In this document: piece after piece, positions 1-8,789 of the stretch | Numbering within the stretch: the first letter of the stretch is position 1 | Layout of the letters: each line of letters begins with the position of its first letter | Assembly (NCBI GenBank): GCA_900104495.1 | Contig: FMXS01000010.1 | Location: 87,040-151,039 of the forward strand | Length of the DNA stretch: 64,000 nucleotides | Origin: Ruminococcaceae bacterium FB2012 | GTDB lineage: Bacteria; Bacillota; Clostridia; Oscillospirales; Ruminococcaceae | Reading direction: 5' to 3' | Program-made: the position numbers and the translations under genes | Notes under the pieces: generated by a model | The model's database searches: none | The model's input: only the letters and a program-made list of their open reading frames with translations | Told to the model about the DNA's origin: nothing

Positions 1-105
1 ATAGTGGTCGGGGTAGAATTTTATCATTCCTGGCGCAATGCGGTCAAAGTAGGTCTTGACTGCAAATTCCTCACTCACCGCCGAGTTTCTCTGTTTCGCC
101 TTCAT
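1..105 (-). CDS. VirB4-like conjugation ATPase, N-terminal fragment
   Basis: Only the first 35 codons lie in the window; the gene runs off the left edge. The reading frame starts MKAKQRNSAV and continues with VKTYFDRIAPGMIKFYPDHY, which matches the opening of VirB4-type type IV secretion ATPases in clostridial ICEs. A GGGAG ribosome site lies 9 bases before the ATG at 105; another in-frame ATG sits at 111. The start overlaps the end of the preceding gene, as expected for a co-translated conjugation operon. VirB4 proteins power channel assembly at the membrane. The family call rests on this short stretch and on its place after a PrgI-like gene, so it is good but not certain. Confidence 0.7.
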   Translation of the reverse strand, partial: MKAKQRNSAVSEEFAVKTYFDRIAPGMIKFYPDHY

Positions 106-676
106 TGTCATTCACTCCCTTCATTATCATTTTTTCTCCTTCGACATCTTCGATCATATCCCCCGTAATGCTCGTGCCGAAATACAGCGCGAGCATCCTC
201 TTGATCTCGGCCTTGTCGAGCCGGTGCGCGATGAATCCGTTATCCTTGATGACTTTGCCGATCTCGTTAAGTCGGTTGAAAATGAAGCTCTCTTTTTCCT
301 TCCGGAATCGCACCGCAAACAGAAACTGCCGTGCCGTTGACATCTCCACCTGAATGCTGTCGAGATATTCCATGTCGGCTTCGAGCAGTTTTCTGACAGC
401 CTCGTTCTGCTCTTTGGCAAGACGTTCTTTGATGTACGCCTTGTTGCTGTCGAAGTATTCGCAGGAGTCCGTTGCTATTATCTCAAGCTCCGGTACTGCG
501 GTCAGCAGAGACATCATGCGGTGAATCTTGGTGTCAACGCTCACCGCCGACAGCACGCTGATGTTGGTCGGCTCCACCGAGAAGAATGCGATCTCCGCTT
601 TGTCGGTCCTGATGCCGTAATTAGTAAAGCGTTCAAAGCCTATGAGACTCTGAACGCTGTTTTTCTTCTTTGCCAT
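71..676 (-). CDS. ICE conjugation-operon protein between prgI and virB4
   Basis: A 201-residue soluble-looking protein starting MAKKKNSVQS. The start at 676 is chosen over an upstream in-frame ATG because AAAGGAG lies 7 bases before it. No signal peptide or membrane helix is visible; residues 60-140 look helical and charged. It sits between the PrgI-like membrane protein (two bases upstream) and the VirB4 start (which it overlaps), so it is very probably part of the transfer apparatus. I do not recognise a named domain. Proteins of this size are common at this place in clostridial ICEs, which is context, not proof of function. Confidence 0.75.
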   Translation of the reverse strand: MAKKKNSVQSLIGFERFTNYGIRTDKAEIAFFSVEPTNISVLSAVSVDTKIHRMMSLLTAVPELEIIATDSCEYFDSNKAYIKERLAKEQNEAVRKLLEADMEYLDSIQVEMSTARQFLFAVRFRKEKESFIFNRLNEIGKVIKDNGFIAHRLDKAEIKRMLALYFGTSITGDMIEDVEGEKMIMKGVNDNEGETEKLGGE

Positions 677-678
677 TG

Positions 679-951
679 TTATTCTCCTTTCGCCCGGCAC
701 TCAAATTTTTGGTCTGCGAGAACAAAGAATCTGAATGCGTTGATAAGATAGTCTATGATCGCCATATCGTCCGTCCGTATCGTCAGAAAAGCAAAACACC
801 CTGTCCACGCAAAGGGCAGGATGTTCCACAGATTCACAAGCACGATGACCGACAGCACTATTCCGGCGCATATGATGATAAAATCCCGAATTGACCAGAA
901 CCAAAGCTTTACGCTTGCCCTGAGGTTTTCGGGGTAGTAGTAGGTTTTCAT
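679..951 (-). CDS. PrgI/VirB3-like small membrane protein of the conjugation channel
   Basis: A 90-residue protein with two hydrophobic segments, about residues 22-44 and 47-58, preceded by the short motif MKTYYYPENLRA. That pattern (short N-terminal motif, paired helices, about 100 residues) and its place just upstream of VirB4 fit the PrgI family, the Gram-positive counterpart of VirB3, an inner-membrane part of the type IV secretion channel. A strong AGGAGG site lies 6 bases before the ATG. The stop is two bases before the next gene, indicating translational coupling. Family assignment is from architecture and synteny. Confidence 0.7.
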   Translation of the reverse strand: MKTYYYPENLRASVKLWFWSIRDFIIICAGIVLSVIVLVNLWNILPFAWTGCFAFLTIRTDDMAIIDYLINAFRFFVLADQKFECRAKGE

Positions 952-965
952 TTCATTCCTCCTAA

Positions 966-994
966 CAAAAAACAGCCGACATTTCTGCCGGCTG
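966..994 (-). terminator. Rho-independent terminator after the NYN gene
   Basis: On the minus strand CAGCCG and CGGCTG (973-978 and 989-994) form a stem around a 10-base loop, followed by a run of T. It lies between the NYN-domain gene and the PrgI-like gene and closes the NYN transcription unit. Confidence 0.7.
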
Positions 995-1006
995 CGTTTT
1001 CGGTAT

Positions 1007-2335
1007 TTAGTTGGCTATTATTACACTTACGTTTCCATCGTGATCAAATTTTAGCCTTAGTGTTTTAATATACTTCTCGTAAAAAATAGCGATCTCTTTT
1101 TCGGTAGCATCAATCCTTGCTTCAAGGTGGATCTGATTTGCAAGCTCTTTTCCGTTCCATTGGAGCAGATCAGGCAGATGCTGTTCAAGGTTATCGAACA
1201 GTACCGCTTTCTTGAGTTCCTCTGTATTGCCGCTGCAGAAATCATCAATTGAGCAGTAGTAGATACCATGCTCTGCCAGTGCGTTTTTGAGTGCTTGTCC
1301 GCAATGCTCGTATTCGTACATTACTATGAATCTTGCTTTCGGCAGAGAGCTTATGAGGCCCCAGAAGTCGGAGTCACTCGATACGATGATAAATGAGTCA
1401 ATGCTGTTTTCATAATAATTCTGACAGACACCCGCCGTCATCTTTATGTCCACAAGCGATTTTCTGTCGGTTACACGCTCAACCTCAATATGCTCTACGG
1501 GTATGTGTGTGAACTTACCGAGGAAGTCCCAGCCGGGCGAGGTATGCTCGTCATCATACAGTACGATCTTCTCAATCTTTGCAAGCTCGTCCTGGTTCAG
1601 ATTTTTCAGCACTCCGTACAGCTTGTACACATCGGAGTTCTCACAGTCAACTGCTATTGCCGTTCTGCCGCTGTTGTTCACGAAATCATATATCGTGTTC
1701 TTGGTCTCATCGGTGGCATCCCTGTATTTTGTCTTGTCCTCGAAATAGTCTCCATGCCATTGATACAGCAATGACAGGAATTTACCGTCATTGTGCAGGA
1801 TATTGCCGAGACTTTGGGGATTCCAATAAATATACATATGGAATGGGTAAAATGCATTCTTTTCAAGGAATTTGAGGAACTCCTGTTTTAAGATTCCTTT
1901 CTGGCGGTACTTTGGTATGCAGAACAGATCCCGTATATATGCCCAATTGACCCAGTCATAAAAAAGTGTTGAACAGTTATCAATGTTGGCTGCTATAAGC
2001 TCGCACATATCATCCATATATTTCTCTGAACGATAATTGGGTTTGATTATATCAATGCCCCACTCACGCAGTTTCTTGATGTTCTCTTTATCATACCACT
2101 CAAGTCTGTCAAGATTTTTAAGATTGAAACGCATTTCATGATCGGTGTCTTTAAACTTATAAAAAAGTGTGGTTCTTATCTTGCAAAGATACCTGATGAT
2201 GCAGGCTTCTTTGCTTTGTCGTAGTTTTTCAATAAGATCGTGATAATCCGGTTCAAAGACTTTAGCCATAATTTCGTCTTTGACACCGATCAGATATGCT
2301 ATCGTGGTTACTAATTCTTTGGTGTCAACTGTCAT
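1007..2335 (-). CDS. NYN-domain (PIN-like) putative ribonuclease with N-terminal helical region
   Basis: A 442-residue protein. Residues about 225-390 look like an NYN domain, the PIN-like nuclease fold: the opening strand TAIAVDCENSD carries the first acidic residue, and SSDSDFWGLISSLPKARF has the paired aspartates of the second motif; the closing strand before the acidic SIDDF is also typical. The first 220 residues are charged and probably helical, with no family I recognise. AAAGGAG lies 9 bases before the ATG. The gene has its own promoter (2371-2399) and terminator and sits between trbL and prgI genes that elsewhere are adjacent, so it looks like inserted cargo. RNA cleavage is expected of the family; the substrate is unknown, and a defence or counter-defence role is only inference. 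Confidence 0.75.
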   Translation of the reverse strand: MTVDTKELVTTIAYLIGVKDEIMAKVFEPDYHDLIEKLRQSKEACIIRYLCKIRTTLFYKFKDTDHEMRFNLKNLDRLEWYDKENIKKLREWGIDIIKPNYRSEKYMDDMCELIAANIDNCSTLFYDWVNWAYIRDLFCIPKYRQKGILKQEFLKFLEKNAFYPFHMYIYWNPQSLGNILHNDGKFLSLLYQWHGDYFEDKTKYRDATDETKNTIYDFVNNSGRTAIAVDCENSDVYKLYGVLKNLNQDELAKIEKIVLYDDEHTSPGWDFLGKFTHIPVEHIEVERVTDRKSLVDIKMTAGVCQNYYENSIDSFIIVSSDSDFWGLISSLPKARFIVMYEYEHCGQALKNALAEHGIYYCSIDDFCSGNTEELKKAVLFDNLEQHLPDLLQWNGKELANQIHLEARIDATEKEIAIFYEKYIKTLRLKFDHDGNVSVIIAN

Positions 2336-2370
2336 GCTTCTGCGCTCCTTTCGTGCATTTTGATATTACC

Positions 2371-2399
2371 ATTATACCACACTACAGAGCGCTTTGCAA
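2371..2399 (-). promoter_or_regulatory. Sigma-A type promoter for the NYN gene
   Basis: Minus strand TTGCAA (2394-2399), a 17-base spacer and a perfect TATAAT (2371-2376). It lies 36 bases upstream of the NYN start codon and just after the end of the trbL-like gene. Confidence 0.75.
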
Positions 2400-2415
2400 G
2401 GGACAACACAATCAA

Positions 2416-3342
2416 TTAAGATTTTGCCTTGATGAACTTTGCTACCTTTGATCCTATGCTCACCGTGCTGCTGATCGCCACGGGATTGAGTTTGACGGAA
2501 GTCTCCAAGCCAAACATCTGCGCTATCCTCGGTACCTCCGTTGCAGACAGGCAGATGCCCACCGCAAGCAGAGCATGCTGGGTGTAGGTAAGCAATCCCA
2601 GGTAGAGGATTATCGTCTGTAGAAACGCCGTGACGCAGGTCGCAATGACTTGTTTGCACCAATTCGTGAAGCCATCCACATATCCTCTCGGTACGCTGAA
2701 CATATACAGGCTTCCGATAGCAATCTGACAGAGTATTATTCCGCCGCGCTTTATGTTGGCAAATATAACCTTGATCGTGCAGTAGCCGAAAAGTATTATG
2801 AAGAACAGGCTGAACAGCGATACATCAGATGCGAGTGCAACAATGACCTCTAATCCGGTATCGGCAACCGAGGACGATGTCCCCGTGATGAATACGCCGA
2901 GCAGATCGTTTGAGAACGACCCCTGCAAGCCTACGCACAGCTCATACAGCTTCGTCGGTATCACTGTGAACAGCGATGCTGCCATGAAGCCTTTCAGTAT
3001 GTTAAGACATGTATTCTTGATGTTGGCGCTGCCGTTCTCGTAGGCCACCGCCGTGTCAAATATAGCCACAAGCATACCTACCACGAACAGCATAAATCCA
3101 AGCGACCTGAACAAAGTTACGAAAGCCTGCACCCAGCCGAGGTAAAAAATATCTGCTGTGGTCTCATTTATAAACTCAAAGAGGTCTGCGACCGCGCCGT
3201 AGATGGTATTGAACAGCCACTCAAACATTTGGTCCCATATCACATCGGTCACGGCTCCGGCTACAGCTCCGATGGTGTGATCCCACACCCAGCTTATACC
3301 GTCACCGATTGCGCCGATAACATCTCCAATGAATTCAAACAT
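2416..3342 (-). CDS. TrbL/VirB6-like conjugal transfer channel protein
   Basis: A 308-residue polytopic membrane protein. The first 75 residues are amphipathic and rich in Gly, Trp and Asp (repeated IGDGISWVWDHT-like patterns), followed by about five hydrophobic segments near residues 80-105, 130-150, 185-215, 225-240 and 265-290. This layout matches the TrbL/VirB6 group of clostridial ICEs, which form the inner-membrane pore of the type IV secretion system. Its ATG overlaps the stop of the winged-helix gene (TGATG), so the two are translationally coupled. It is the last gene before the NYN insert. Confidence 0.8.
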   Translation of the reverse strand: MFEFIGDVIGAIGDGISWVWDHTIGAVAGAVTDVIWDQMFEWLFNTIYGAVADLFEFINETTADIFYLGWVQAFVTLFRSLGFMLFVVGMLVAIFDTAVAYENGSANIKNTCLNILKGFMAASLFTVIPTKLYELCVGLQGSFSNDLLGVFITGTSSSVADTGLEVIVALASDVSLFSLFFIILFGYCTIKVIFANIKRGGIILCQIAIGSLYMFSVPRGYVDGFTNWCKQVIATCVTAFLQTIILYLGLLTYTQHALLAVGICLSATEVPRIAQMFGLETSVKLNPVAISSTVSIGSKVAKFIKAKS

Positions 3343-3632
3343 CAGCGGCCACCCCCTTTCGTTATCTCACCCTTGATCCTGTAAAGTGAAGTCCTTCTTG
3401 CACCGTTTGCATGAAAGCGGTGAGTGCGTGTTATGAGACCGTTCCTTTCAAGATCGTTCAGAGCTTTGAACACCGTGCTTTTACACAGCGATATATCCTG
3501 TGCTATCGTTCCGACTGCAGGGAAACACTCACCTCTGCGGTTTGCGCATCGGCATAGATAACAGAACACAGCCACAGCACGGTGCGGAAGCCCCATATCA
3601 TATATTCTTCTTGGCTGTATCAATTCATCCAC
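3342..3632 (-). CDS. Small winged helix-turn-helix protein
   Basis: A 96-residue basic protein. Residues 15-85 form a winged helix of the replication-initiator/GntR type: AVAVFCYLCRCANRRGECFP, then TIAQDISLCKSTVFKALNDL as the helix-turn-helix and ERNGLITRTHRF leading into the wing. It overlaps the coupling-protein gene by 8 bases at its start and trbL by one base at its end, so it is made with the transfer machinery. Such proteins are regular members of these ICE operons and probably regulate transfer genes. DNA binding is inferred from the fold; the target is not visible. Confidence 0.8.
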   Translation of the reverse strand: MDELIQPRRIYDMGLPHRAVAVFCYLCRCANRRGECFPAVGTIAQDISLCKSTVFKALNDLERNGLITRTHRFHANGARRTSLYRIKGEITKGGGR

Positions 3633-5451
3633 CCCCGGTCTTTAATATCATTTTCTTCTTTGTCATTCTTTCATCTCCTTCGTATGCTTCATCGGTATCT
3701 ACCGTAAACTCGTATCCGTCATCGTCGGGCATTCGCTCGACCTTTTCACCTCTCGGTTGCGGTTTTGCCGAAGGATACTTCTCGGCAACAGCCTTGAAAA
3801 GCTCTTTTCGCTCCATGTAGTGTACGGGTCTTGCACCTCTGTCCTCATGGATGAAAGGCGCTCCAAATTCTATGCCCCACTTGAAGTAGAGCTTTAGCTT
3901 TGAAATCATAGGGTGCGTCCCGGTTTTCATAACGATGAACTGTCCTTTGGGCATTGATTTCAACTCGTCCACCGTCATTAGTGAACGCCCTATCATCTGC
4001 ACCGTCCGTGATTTATCCTTCCCGAGACTTACATACCCCGACTGAACTGTCTGCTCGCCGAGAGCTTTTGACAGCACTTCTGCTGATTGTGAATTTGGAG
4101 CAAACCCTCCAAACACCGTTAGCTGCGTATTGTCGGTGATGATCTCCATGCCTTGCTTGCCATAGGTCTGCTCAAGCTGTGCGAAGCTCTGGATTATTGC
4201 CACTATGGATATCTTTCGGCTTCGGCCTGCAGAGAACATCGCCTCGGCACCCTCTATCTTCGGAAAGGTGCCAAACTCGTCAAGGTAGAACATCACACGG
4301 TTAGGCAGGCTGCCGCCGTACTCATCTGCAATCACAAGTATCTCACGGTAGATCTGCTGTATCAGCAGGCTGACCATGAAATACTTTGACTGATCTTCTT
4401 CGGGAAGAACGATAAATATCGCCGATTTTTCATGTACGAAACGCTCGGCATCTATCGCCGTGCCGAAGCAGAGTATCTGCTCCATCTCCGAATCAAGAAA
4501 GCTGTTGAGCCTTGAAAGCGCCGTTGACAGAACAGACCGCATTGCCTGATCCGATGAATTCAAAGCAGCACCCGCAAGCCATTTTGCTTTGTGATCGTTA
4601 GGGAGCCGCTTCATCAGCGTATGAAAATACAGACTGCTGTCCTTGCTGTTCGCTGGCTTGGCGATCAAGTCCTGAATCAGCTTGAACACCGATACGATGT
4701 GACGCTCTCCCGGATTACCGAACTCTGCAAGCAGCAGGATCGTTGATGACAACAAGCCCTCGGCTGCATCGTAGAAGAAAGCATTCTGACCGTAGTTTGC
4801 ATTGCCGCCCTCCGAGCCGATGTTGATTATCGTTTTTGCTGTGATCTTCGCGTACTTTTCTGCTTTCGCTTTTGAAGCAAGGTCATCCCGGTTCTCGAGA
4901 TATCTGTCCATGTAGTAATTCACAAGGTACAGTATGTTATCTTCATCGCTCTTGGTCGGGTTTCGCAGATCGAGCACCGATACGTTGTAGCCGTATTTGT
5001 CACGGGCAATCGAGCCGTAGTTCCTCGCTATATCGCCCTTCGTATCTGTCGATATAAACGACATTCCCGAAGCACAGGCAAGCTCAAGGTTCGGATAGAG
5101 AAAATACGCTGTTTTGCCGACACCCGCAGCGCCGATCATAAGCGTATGAACATCTCCGGTATCCACCAATGCAGTTGTAAGCTTGTCCCGCCCTTCGCAG
5201 GCAACAATCGTTCCCTGAACCTTTGGCAAATTCTTTCCCTGTCTCCAGAGCCGAGGTGCGAATGGCAGAGAGGAAAAAGAGCGATGTATCTCGACCTTAG
5301 TCGCCCACCTCGCCGTTCCGTGCTGACCGTCCCCGACCTTTTTCGATTTGATGCTGTTGATGCCCCGGCTATCGAGTATATTTACAACTATCACGAAAGC
5401 TATGAACACTACGGTCATTACCCCTATGATTATCATCTTCTTTTCATCCAA
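3625..5451 (-). CDS. VirD4-type conjugal coupling protein
   Basis: A 608-residue membrane ATPase that links relaxase-bound DNA to the secretion channel. One membrane helix is visible at residues 6-25. Walker A is GAAGVGKT at about 107-114 and the Walker B stretch RVMFYLDEFGTFPK lies near residue 415, the hallmark of the TraG/VirD4 family; the motif ISTDTKGD follows Walker A as usual. The start is TTG at 5451, with GAGGTGA just upstream. The C-terminus overlaps the winged-helix gene. Length and motifs are complete, so it appears functional. It sits after the TOPRIM gene with a 76-base gap. Confidence 0.92.
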   Translation of the reverse strand: MDEKKMIIIGVMTVVFIAFVIVVNILDSRGINSIKSKKVGDGQHGTARWATKVEIHRSFSSLPFAPRLWRQGKNLPKVQGTIVACEGRDKLTTALVDTGDVHTLMIGAAGVGKTAYFLYPNLELACASGMSFISTDTKGDIARNYGSIARDKYGYNVSVLDLRNPTKSDEDNILYLVNYYMDRYLENRDDLASKAKAEKYAKITAKTIINIGSEGGNANYGQNAFFYDAAEGLLSSTILLLAEFGNPGERHIVSVFKLIQDLIAKPANSKDSSLYFHTLMKRLPNDHKAKWLAGAALNSSDQAMRSVLSTALSRLNSFLDSEMEQILCFGTAIDAERFVHEKSAIFIVLPEEDQSKYFMVSLLIQQIYREILVIADEYGGSLPNRVMFYLDEFGTFPKIEGAEAMFSAGRSRKISIVAIIQSFAQLEQTYGKQGMEIITDNTQLTVFGGFAPNSQSAEVLSKALGEQTVQSGYVSLGKDKSRTVQMIGRSLMTVDELKSMPKGQFIVMKTGTHPMISKLKLYFKWGIEFGAPFIHEDRGARPVHYMERKELFKAVAEKYPSAKPQPRGEKVERMPDDDGYEFTVDTDEAYEGDERMTKKKMILKTGGG

Positions 5452-5527
5452 GCTATCACCTCAAATTCTTCTTTCTGCTATATATTTATTCCTTCATTTT
5501 AATCCTTCAAGATGTGTACTGAATACA

Positions 5528-6943
5528 CTACCCATATCCACTTGACAGATCATAGGAGTCCTCGTCCTGGCTTTCATCCGATTCGGAGACCTCCGGCTCC
5601 GATAATGATATGTCTGCTGTGAGCTTTACTGCGCTTTCGGCAAGCCTGAACAGCTTTTCTGCAGTGTTTATCTCCTGCTCCCTTGTCCTTGCGTAGAGCC
5701 CAAGGTCATGGGTGACCTCTTTCATACATCTGTTCAGATCATTGAGACGGCTTTGTCTGAAGCCCTTATCTGAATACGGCTTGTATTCGGCTTTCAGCTT
5801 GCTTCGGAGCTTCTCGAACATATCCCTTTCATTTTCCTCGCCGCGATGTCTGGACGCAAAAAAAGCCGAGCCTGCAAGCGCATACTCGGCGAGATATTCA
5901 TACTGCTCGTTCTTGACTGTTGCCTGTAATCTCGACAGCAGACGCTCCGGGACACAGCGGTAAAAGCTCAGCTTATCGCCAATCTGCATCACGGCAGTCA
6001 TCCTCTTGTATGGCTCCGCACGGATGAATTCCGCACCGTGCTTTGCCTTCAGATCCTCGTTGAAATCCTTATGCTCGGGAGTTACCCGATAGATATCGGT
6101 GTAGCCGTGTTCATTCAGAATGTCTTTGAGCCTGTATGCCGCATCTATCCCGCCCTCATCGTTGTCGGTGCAGAGATAAATGCGGTCAAGGTTCTTATGG
6201 CTTTCAAGTGCTTTCAGCACCGCCGACTCATAGACACCGTTCATTGCAATGTAGCTGTGTTTCTCCCAGCCCTGCTTATGCAGAGTTATGAAGGACAGCA
6301 TATCTATCGGTGCTTCAAAGACGAACAGCTTGTTGCTTTCACCAAAGTGAGCGAAGCTGTATTCCGTATCCGAACCCTCTATTGTTATTCTGAAAGTCTT
6401 GCCGAAAGTGCTTGTTGAACGCTTTGAGGCTTGCTTTGCCTCTCCATTTTCATCAAGCCCTACGAACACCGCATTATGATGCTCCTTGTCCTCATAGAGT
6501 GTTTTTGCTTTAGCAAAGTGAGCAATAACGTCGGAGTCGATGAACCGCTGCTTGATAAGATAGGCGAACACCCGGTGCATATCTTTGTTTGGCTCCGGAA
6601 GTTCAAACGGCTTCCTTTCTTTTCTTACGGTCGCTGCCTCTATATTCCTCTGCGGACATTTCGAGATACTCGTGCCGAGGAGTTCCTGTACGGCGGTGAT
6701 GAAGTCCATACCGTAATAGTGTTTCATGAACAGTATCGCTCCGCCGCCGACCTGATTCTTATGATCAAACCAGGTCGAGCCGTGGATCATGATGCTGTCA
6801 TGCTTTCCGGCACCGTCGCTGTAAATCAGCTTGTACTCCCGTCCGGCTCTCTCAAGGCGTTCACCTCTCATCTGCAGGAACTGGACAAGGTCTGTGGTGT
6901 TGGCGGCTATCTTTTCTTCTTCCGTAAATGGTATGAATCTCAA
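5528..6943 (-). CDS. DUF3991/TOPRIM domain protein
   Basis: A 471-residue protein. The first 110 residues resemble a CHC2-like zinc-finger region without clear cysteines (GREYKLIYSDG, then STWFDHKNQVGGGAI), followed by a DUF3991-like segment (KPFELPEPNKDMHRVFAYLI) and a TOPRIM domain with LFVFEAPIDMLS and the acidic pair in YLCTDNDEGG near residue 265. This is the primase-like protein found in most conjugative elements of this type, likely acting on transferred single-stranded DNA. The start is TTG (6943) with GGTGG upstream. The C-terminus is acidic, ending SDESQDEDSYDLSSGYG. Confidence 0.85.
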   Translation of the reverse strand: MRFIPFTEEEKIAANTTDLVQFLQMRGERLERAGREYKLIYSDGAGKHDSIMIHGSTWFDHKNQVGGGAILFMKHYYGMDFITAVQELLGTSISKCPQRNIEAATVRKERKPFELPEPNKDMHRVFAYLIKQRFIDSDVIAHFAKAKTLYEDKEHHNAVFVGLDENGEAKQASKRSTSTFGKTFRITIEGSDTEYSFAHFGESNKLFVFEAPIDMLSFITLHKQGWEKHSYIAMNGVYESAVLKALESHKNLDRIYLCTDNDEGGIDAAYRLKDILNEHGYTDIYRVTPEHKDFNEDLKAKHGAEFIRAEPYKRMTAVMQIGDKLSFYRCVPERLLSRLQATVKNEQYEYLAEYALAGSAFFASRHRGEENERDMFEKLRSKLKAEYKPYSDKGFRQSRLNDLNRCMKEVTHDLGLYARTREQEINTAEKLFRLAESAVKLTADISLSEPEVSESDESQDEDSYDLSSGYG

Positions 6944-6954
6944 ATGACCACCGC

Positions 6955-7236
6955 CTATTCAAGCAAGGTCGGGGAGAATTCGTGCTTGACACGGTCTGCG
7001 ACTTCAGCACGTTTGGCATCGTTGAAACGATCCATACCGCCTACAAGATATCCCGTTATTCTGCGGATCCTTTCAAAGGGCGGCTCATCGTAATATGTCG
7101 TTATATCCACATACTCGCCGTCCACCTCGATGACCATACGGTTCATCTTCCGGTCGGGATATTTCTCACGGATATATTTTTCGTAGCAGCGTATTTCTTC
7201 CATAGGGAGCTCTGCACCCTTAACTGTGATCTTCAT
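6955..7236 (-). CDS. Small conserved ICE protein, unknown function
   Basis: A 93-residue protein with the pattern MKITVKGAELPMEEIRCYEK, followed by a short beta-rich core (MVIEVDGEYVDITTYY) and a helical end. No membrane segment. AAGGGGTGA precedes the ATG. It lies 11 bases before the TOPRIM start and after the lipoprotein gene, so it belongs to the transfer operon. I do not recognise the family; its shape suggests a small DNA- or protein-binding accessory factor, which is a guess. Confidence 0.7.
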   Translation of the reverse strand: MKITVKGAELPMEEIRCYEKYIREKYPDRKMNRMVIEVDGEYVDITTYYDEPPFERIRRITGYLVGGMDRFNDAKRAEVADRVKHEFSPTLLE

Positions 7237-7247
7237 ACACTCACCCC

Positions 7248-7949
7248 TTAATACTCAACGTTATCGGCCAGCTTCTTCAGCAGAGAAACAAAGCCCTGCC
7301 TGTCCATCATATCTGCGGAGATAAAGCTGCCGGAGATCAGCGTGAGCTTATTCTCCTTGACGATAACAACAGTTTCGGCATATCCGTAATGACTGCCTTT
7401 GCTGTCGGTCTTTTGGATAGAGCAGCTCCGGCTGTACTTACCCTTTGAGACTACCACCGTCATGGTGCTGTTCTCGGAGATCATATTCTCGGCGGTCACA
7501 CCGTCGAGGGCATCTACCGTATAGCTGTGATAGTTATCTCCGAAGGTCGTGAGAATGTAGCTGAGACTGTACCCAAGCTGTGCCTTTGACATATCGATGC
7601 TCATAACATCGACAGTTCCGGTGCCGCTTTTGCTCTTGACCGCAAGCTTCTGCTGATTGGAGGTCTTTTCGGCTGTGATCTCAAAACTGCTGTCCTTTGT
7701 TGCCGTTTTCACAAGTGCATCGGTATCGCCGAAGCTGATATTCTGCCCCCAGAACTCTGCGATAAAGGTATCCTTGCGGAGTTTTTCACGAGCCTGAGTT
7801 TCCTCGGGAGTGGCATATTCCTCGGCCTCCGATTCGGCGGCGGTGGTGACAGTTGTGGTCGTTACGGTGTTCTGCACAGGACCGATATTACCGCAACTTG
7901 ATAGAATTATTGCCGACAATACGGCTGCAATTATCATTGTTTTTCTCAT
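7248..7949 (-). CDS. Secreted lipoprotein of the transfer operon
   Basis: A 233-residue lipoprotein when started at the ATG at 7949, which has GAAGGA 8 bases upstream; an upstream in-frame start would add 23 residues that do not fit a signal peptide. The N-terminus is MRKTMIIAAVLSAIILSSCG, with a clear lipobox (LSSC) at Cys19. A Thr-rich linker (residues 25-50) leads to a soluble domain with several beta strands. No known enzyme motif. It lies 11 bases before the 93-residue gene. A surface or cell-wall role in conjugation is inferred from the context. Confidence 0.8.
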   Translation of the reverse strand: MRKTMIIAAVLSAIILSSCGNIGPVQNTVTTTTVTTAAESEAEEYATPEETQAREKLRKDTFIAEFWGQNISFGDTDALVKTATKDSSFEITAEKTSNQQKLAVKSKSGTGTVDVMSIDMSKAQLGYSLSYILTTFGDNYHSYTVDALDGVTAENMISENSTMTVVVSKGKYSRSCSIQKTDSKGSHYGYAETVVIVKENKLTLISGSFISADMMDRQGFVSLLKKLADNVEY

Positions 7950-7965
7950 AGTATTTATCCTTCTT

Positions 7966-8385
7966 TCACATTTCAAAATCTTCAGACTCGGCTTCATCCT
8001 GTTCGATAAAGCTGTCAAGGTACCCGTTAACAGTTTCGCTTATTGCAGCATAGGATGCAGCGTTAAGACTCATGCCGTACCAGTCGTAATCACCTTTTGA
8101 GTAGCCGCAAATATGCGGAGAGATCTTTTCTCCGTAATTCGTCTGCTTCTTTCCGAGTATATCCTCGAAGGTCACCACCTGTGAATCAACAACGCCCTCG
8201 CTTCGGTTCATGACCTTGATCTTAAGCCGGTCGTAGTGATCTGCCATAATACCCGTAGATATCTCAAGCTTTCCAGTCATGCCGCCGTCCATACGAAAAG
8301 TACAGGCTTTGCCGATATACTTCGGGAAATGGATGTTATCGCATTTCTTTACTATTTTTCTGAGTTCCGATTCAAAAAAGTTCAT
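7966..8385 (-). CDS. Unknown ICE protein with acidic EDFEM tail
   Basis: A 139-residue cytoplasmic protein, unrecognised. It has a beta-rich first half (FRMDGGMTGKLEISTG) and a helical end. AAAGGGTGATACC precedes the ATG. It ends in QDEAESEDFEM, one of several cargo proteins in this window with a closing run of acidic residues plus an aromatic or aliphatic residue and Met. The gene lies between a hairpin terminator and the lipoprotein. Confidence 0.75.
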   Translation of the reverse strand: MNFFESELRKIVKKCDNIHFPKYIGKACTFRMDGGMTGKLEISTGIMADHYDRLKIKVMNRSEGVVDSQVVTFEDILGKKQTNYGEKISPHICGYSKGDYDWYGMSLNAASYAAISETVNGYLDSFIEQDEAESEDFEM

Positions 8386-8410
8386 GGTATCACCCTTTCA
8401 AAAATATATG

Positions 8411-8434
8411 GAGAGCCCGTATCTGCGGGCTCTC
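8411..8434 (-). terminator. Hairpin between Maff2 and the next gene
   Basis: GAGAGCCCG and CGGGCTCTC form a perfect 9-bp stem with a 6-base loop; on the minus strand it is followed by an AT-rich stretch ending in five T. It probably attenuates transcription after the abundant pilin-like gene. Confidence 0.65.
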
Positions 8435-8442
8435 CTGAGTTG

Positions 8443-8772
8443 TTAAACGATATTCCAGATGTACAGCGGACAAGTGAGTGTAAAGATAAGACCGCCGAAA
8501 ATGATCGCTATCGGTGTCCATTCCATCTGACCGTGCTTACGGTAATCAAGATATGCGCCGCCGATCTTAACAAACAGCAGTATCGCCAGCAGTATGTCAA
8601 GACACGGAAATACAACGTTATCCACGATATTCACGATCTGCTGTCTTGCAGTAGACCAGGTGCTTGTTACAGCACCCGCTACATCTCCGGCGGCAAAGGC
8701 CGTAACGGACATCGCAAGCATAGCTCCTACAGCCAGTCCCGCCGCCGAAACAAATCTCATTATCTTCTTCAT
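8443..8772 (-). CDS. Maff2 family VirB2-like membrane protein
   Basis: A 109-residue protein: signal-like helix at residues 3-27 ending ...SVTAFAAG, then a short loop and two hydrophobic segments (IVDNVVFPCLDILLAILLFV and WTPIAIIFGGLIFTLTC). This is the Maff2 family layout, the presumed VirB2-like pilin or channel subunit of clostridial ICEs. Three closely spaced in-frame ATGs occur (8781, 8778, 8772); AAAGGA is 9 bases before the last, which I chose. It is followed by a terminator-like hairpin and preceded by a 40-residue membrane protein whose stop overlaps the ribosome site. Confidence 0.85.
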   Translation of the reverse strand: MKKIMRFVSAAGLAVGAMLAMSVTAFAAGDVAGAVTSTWSTARQQIVNIVDNVVFPCLDILLAILLFVKIGGAYLDYRKHGQMEWTPIAIIFGGLIFTLTCPLYIWNIV

Positions 8773-8789
8773 TCGCATCATTCCTTTCC

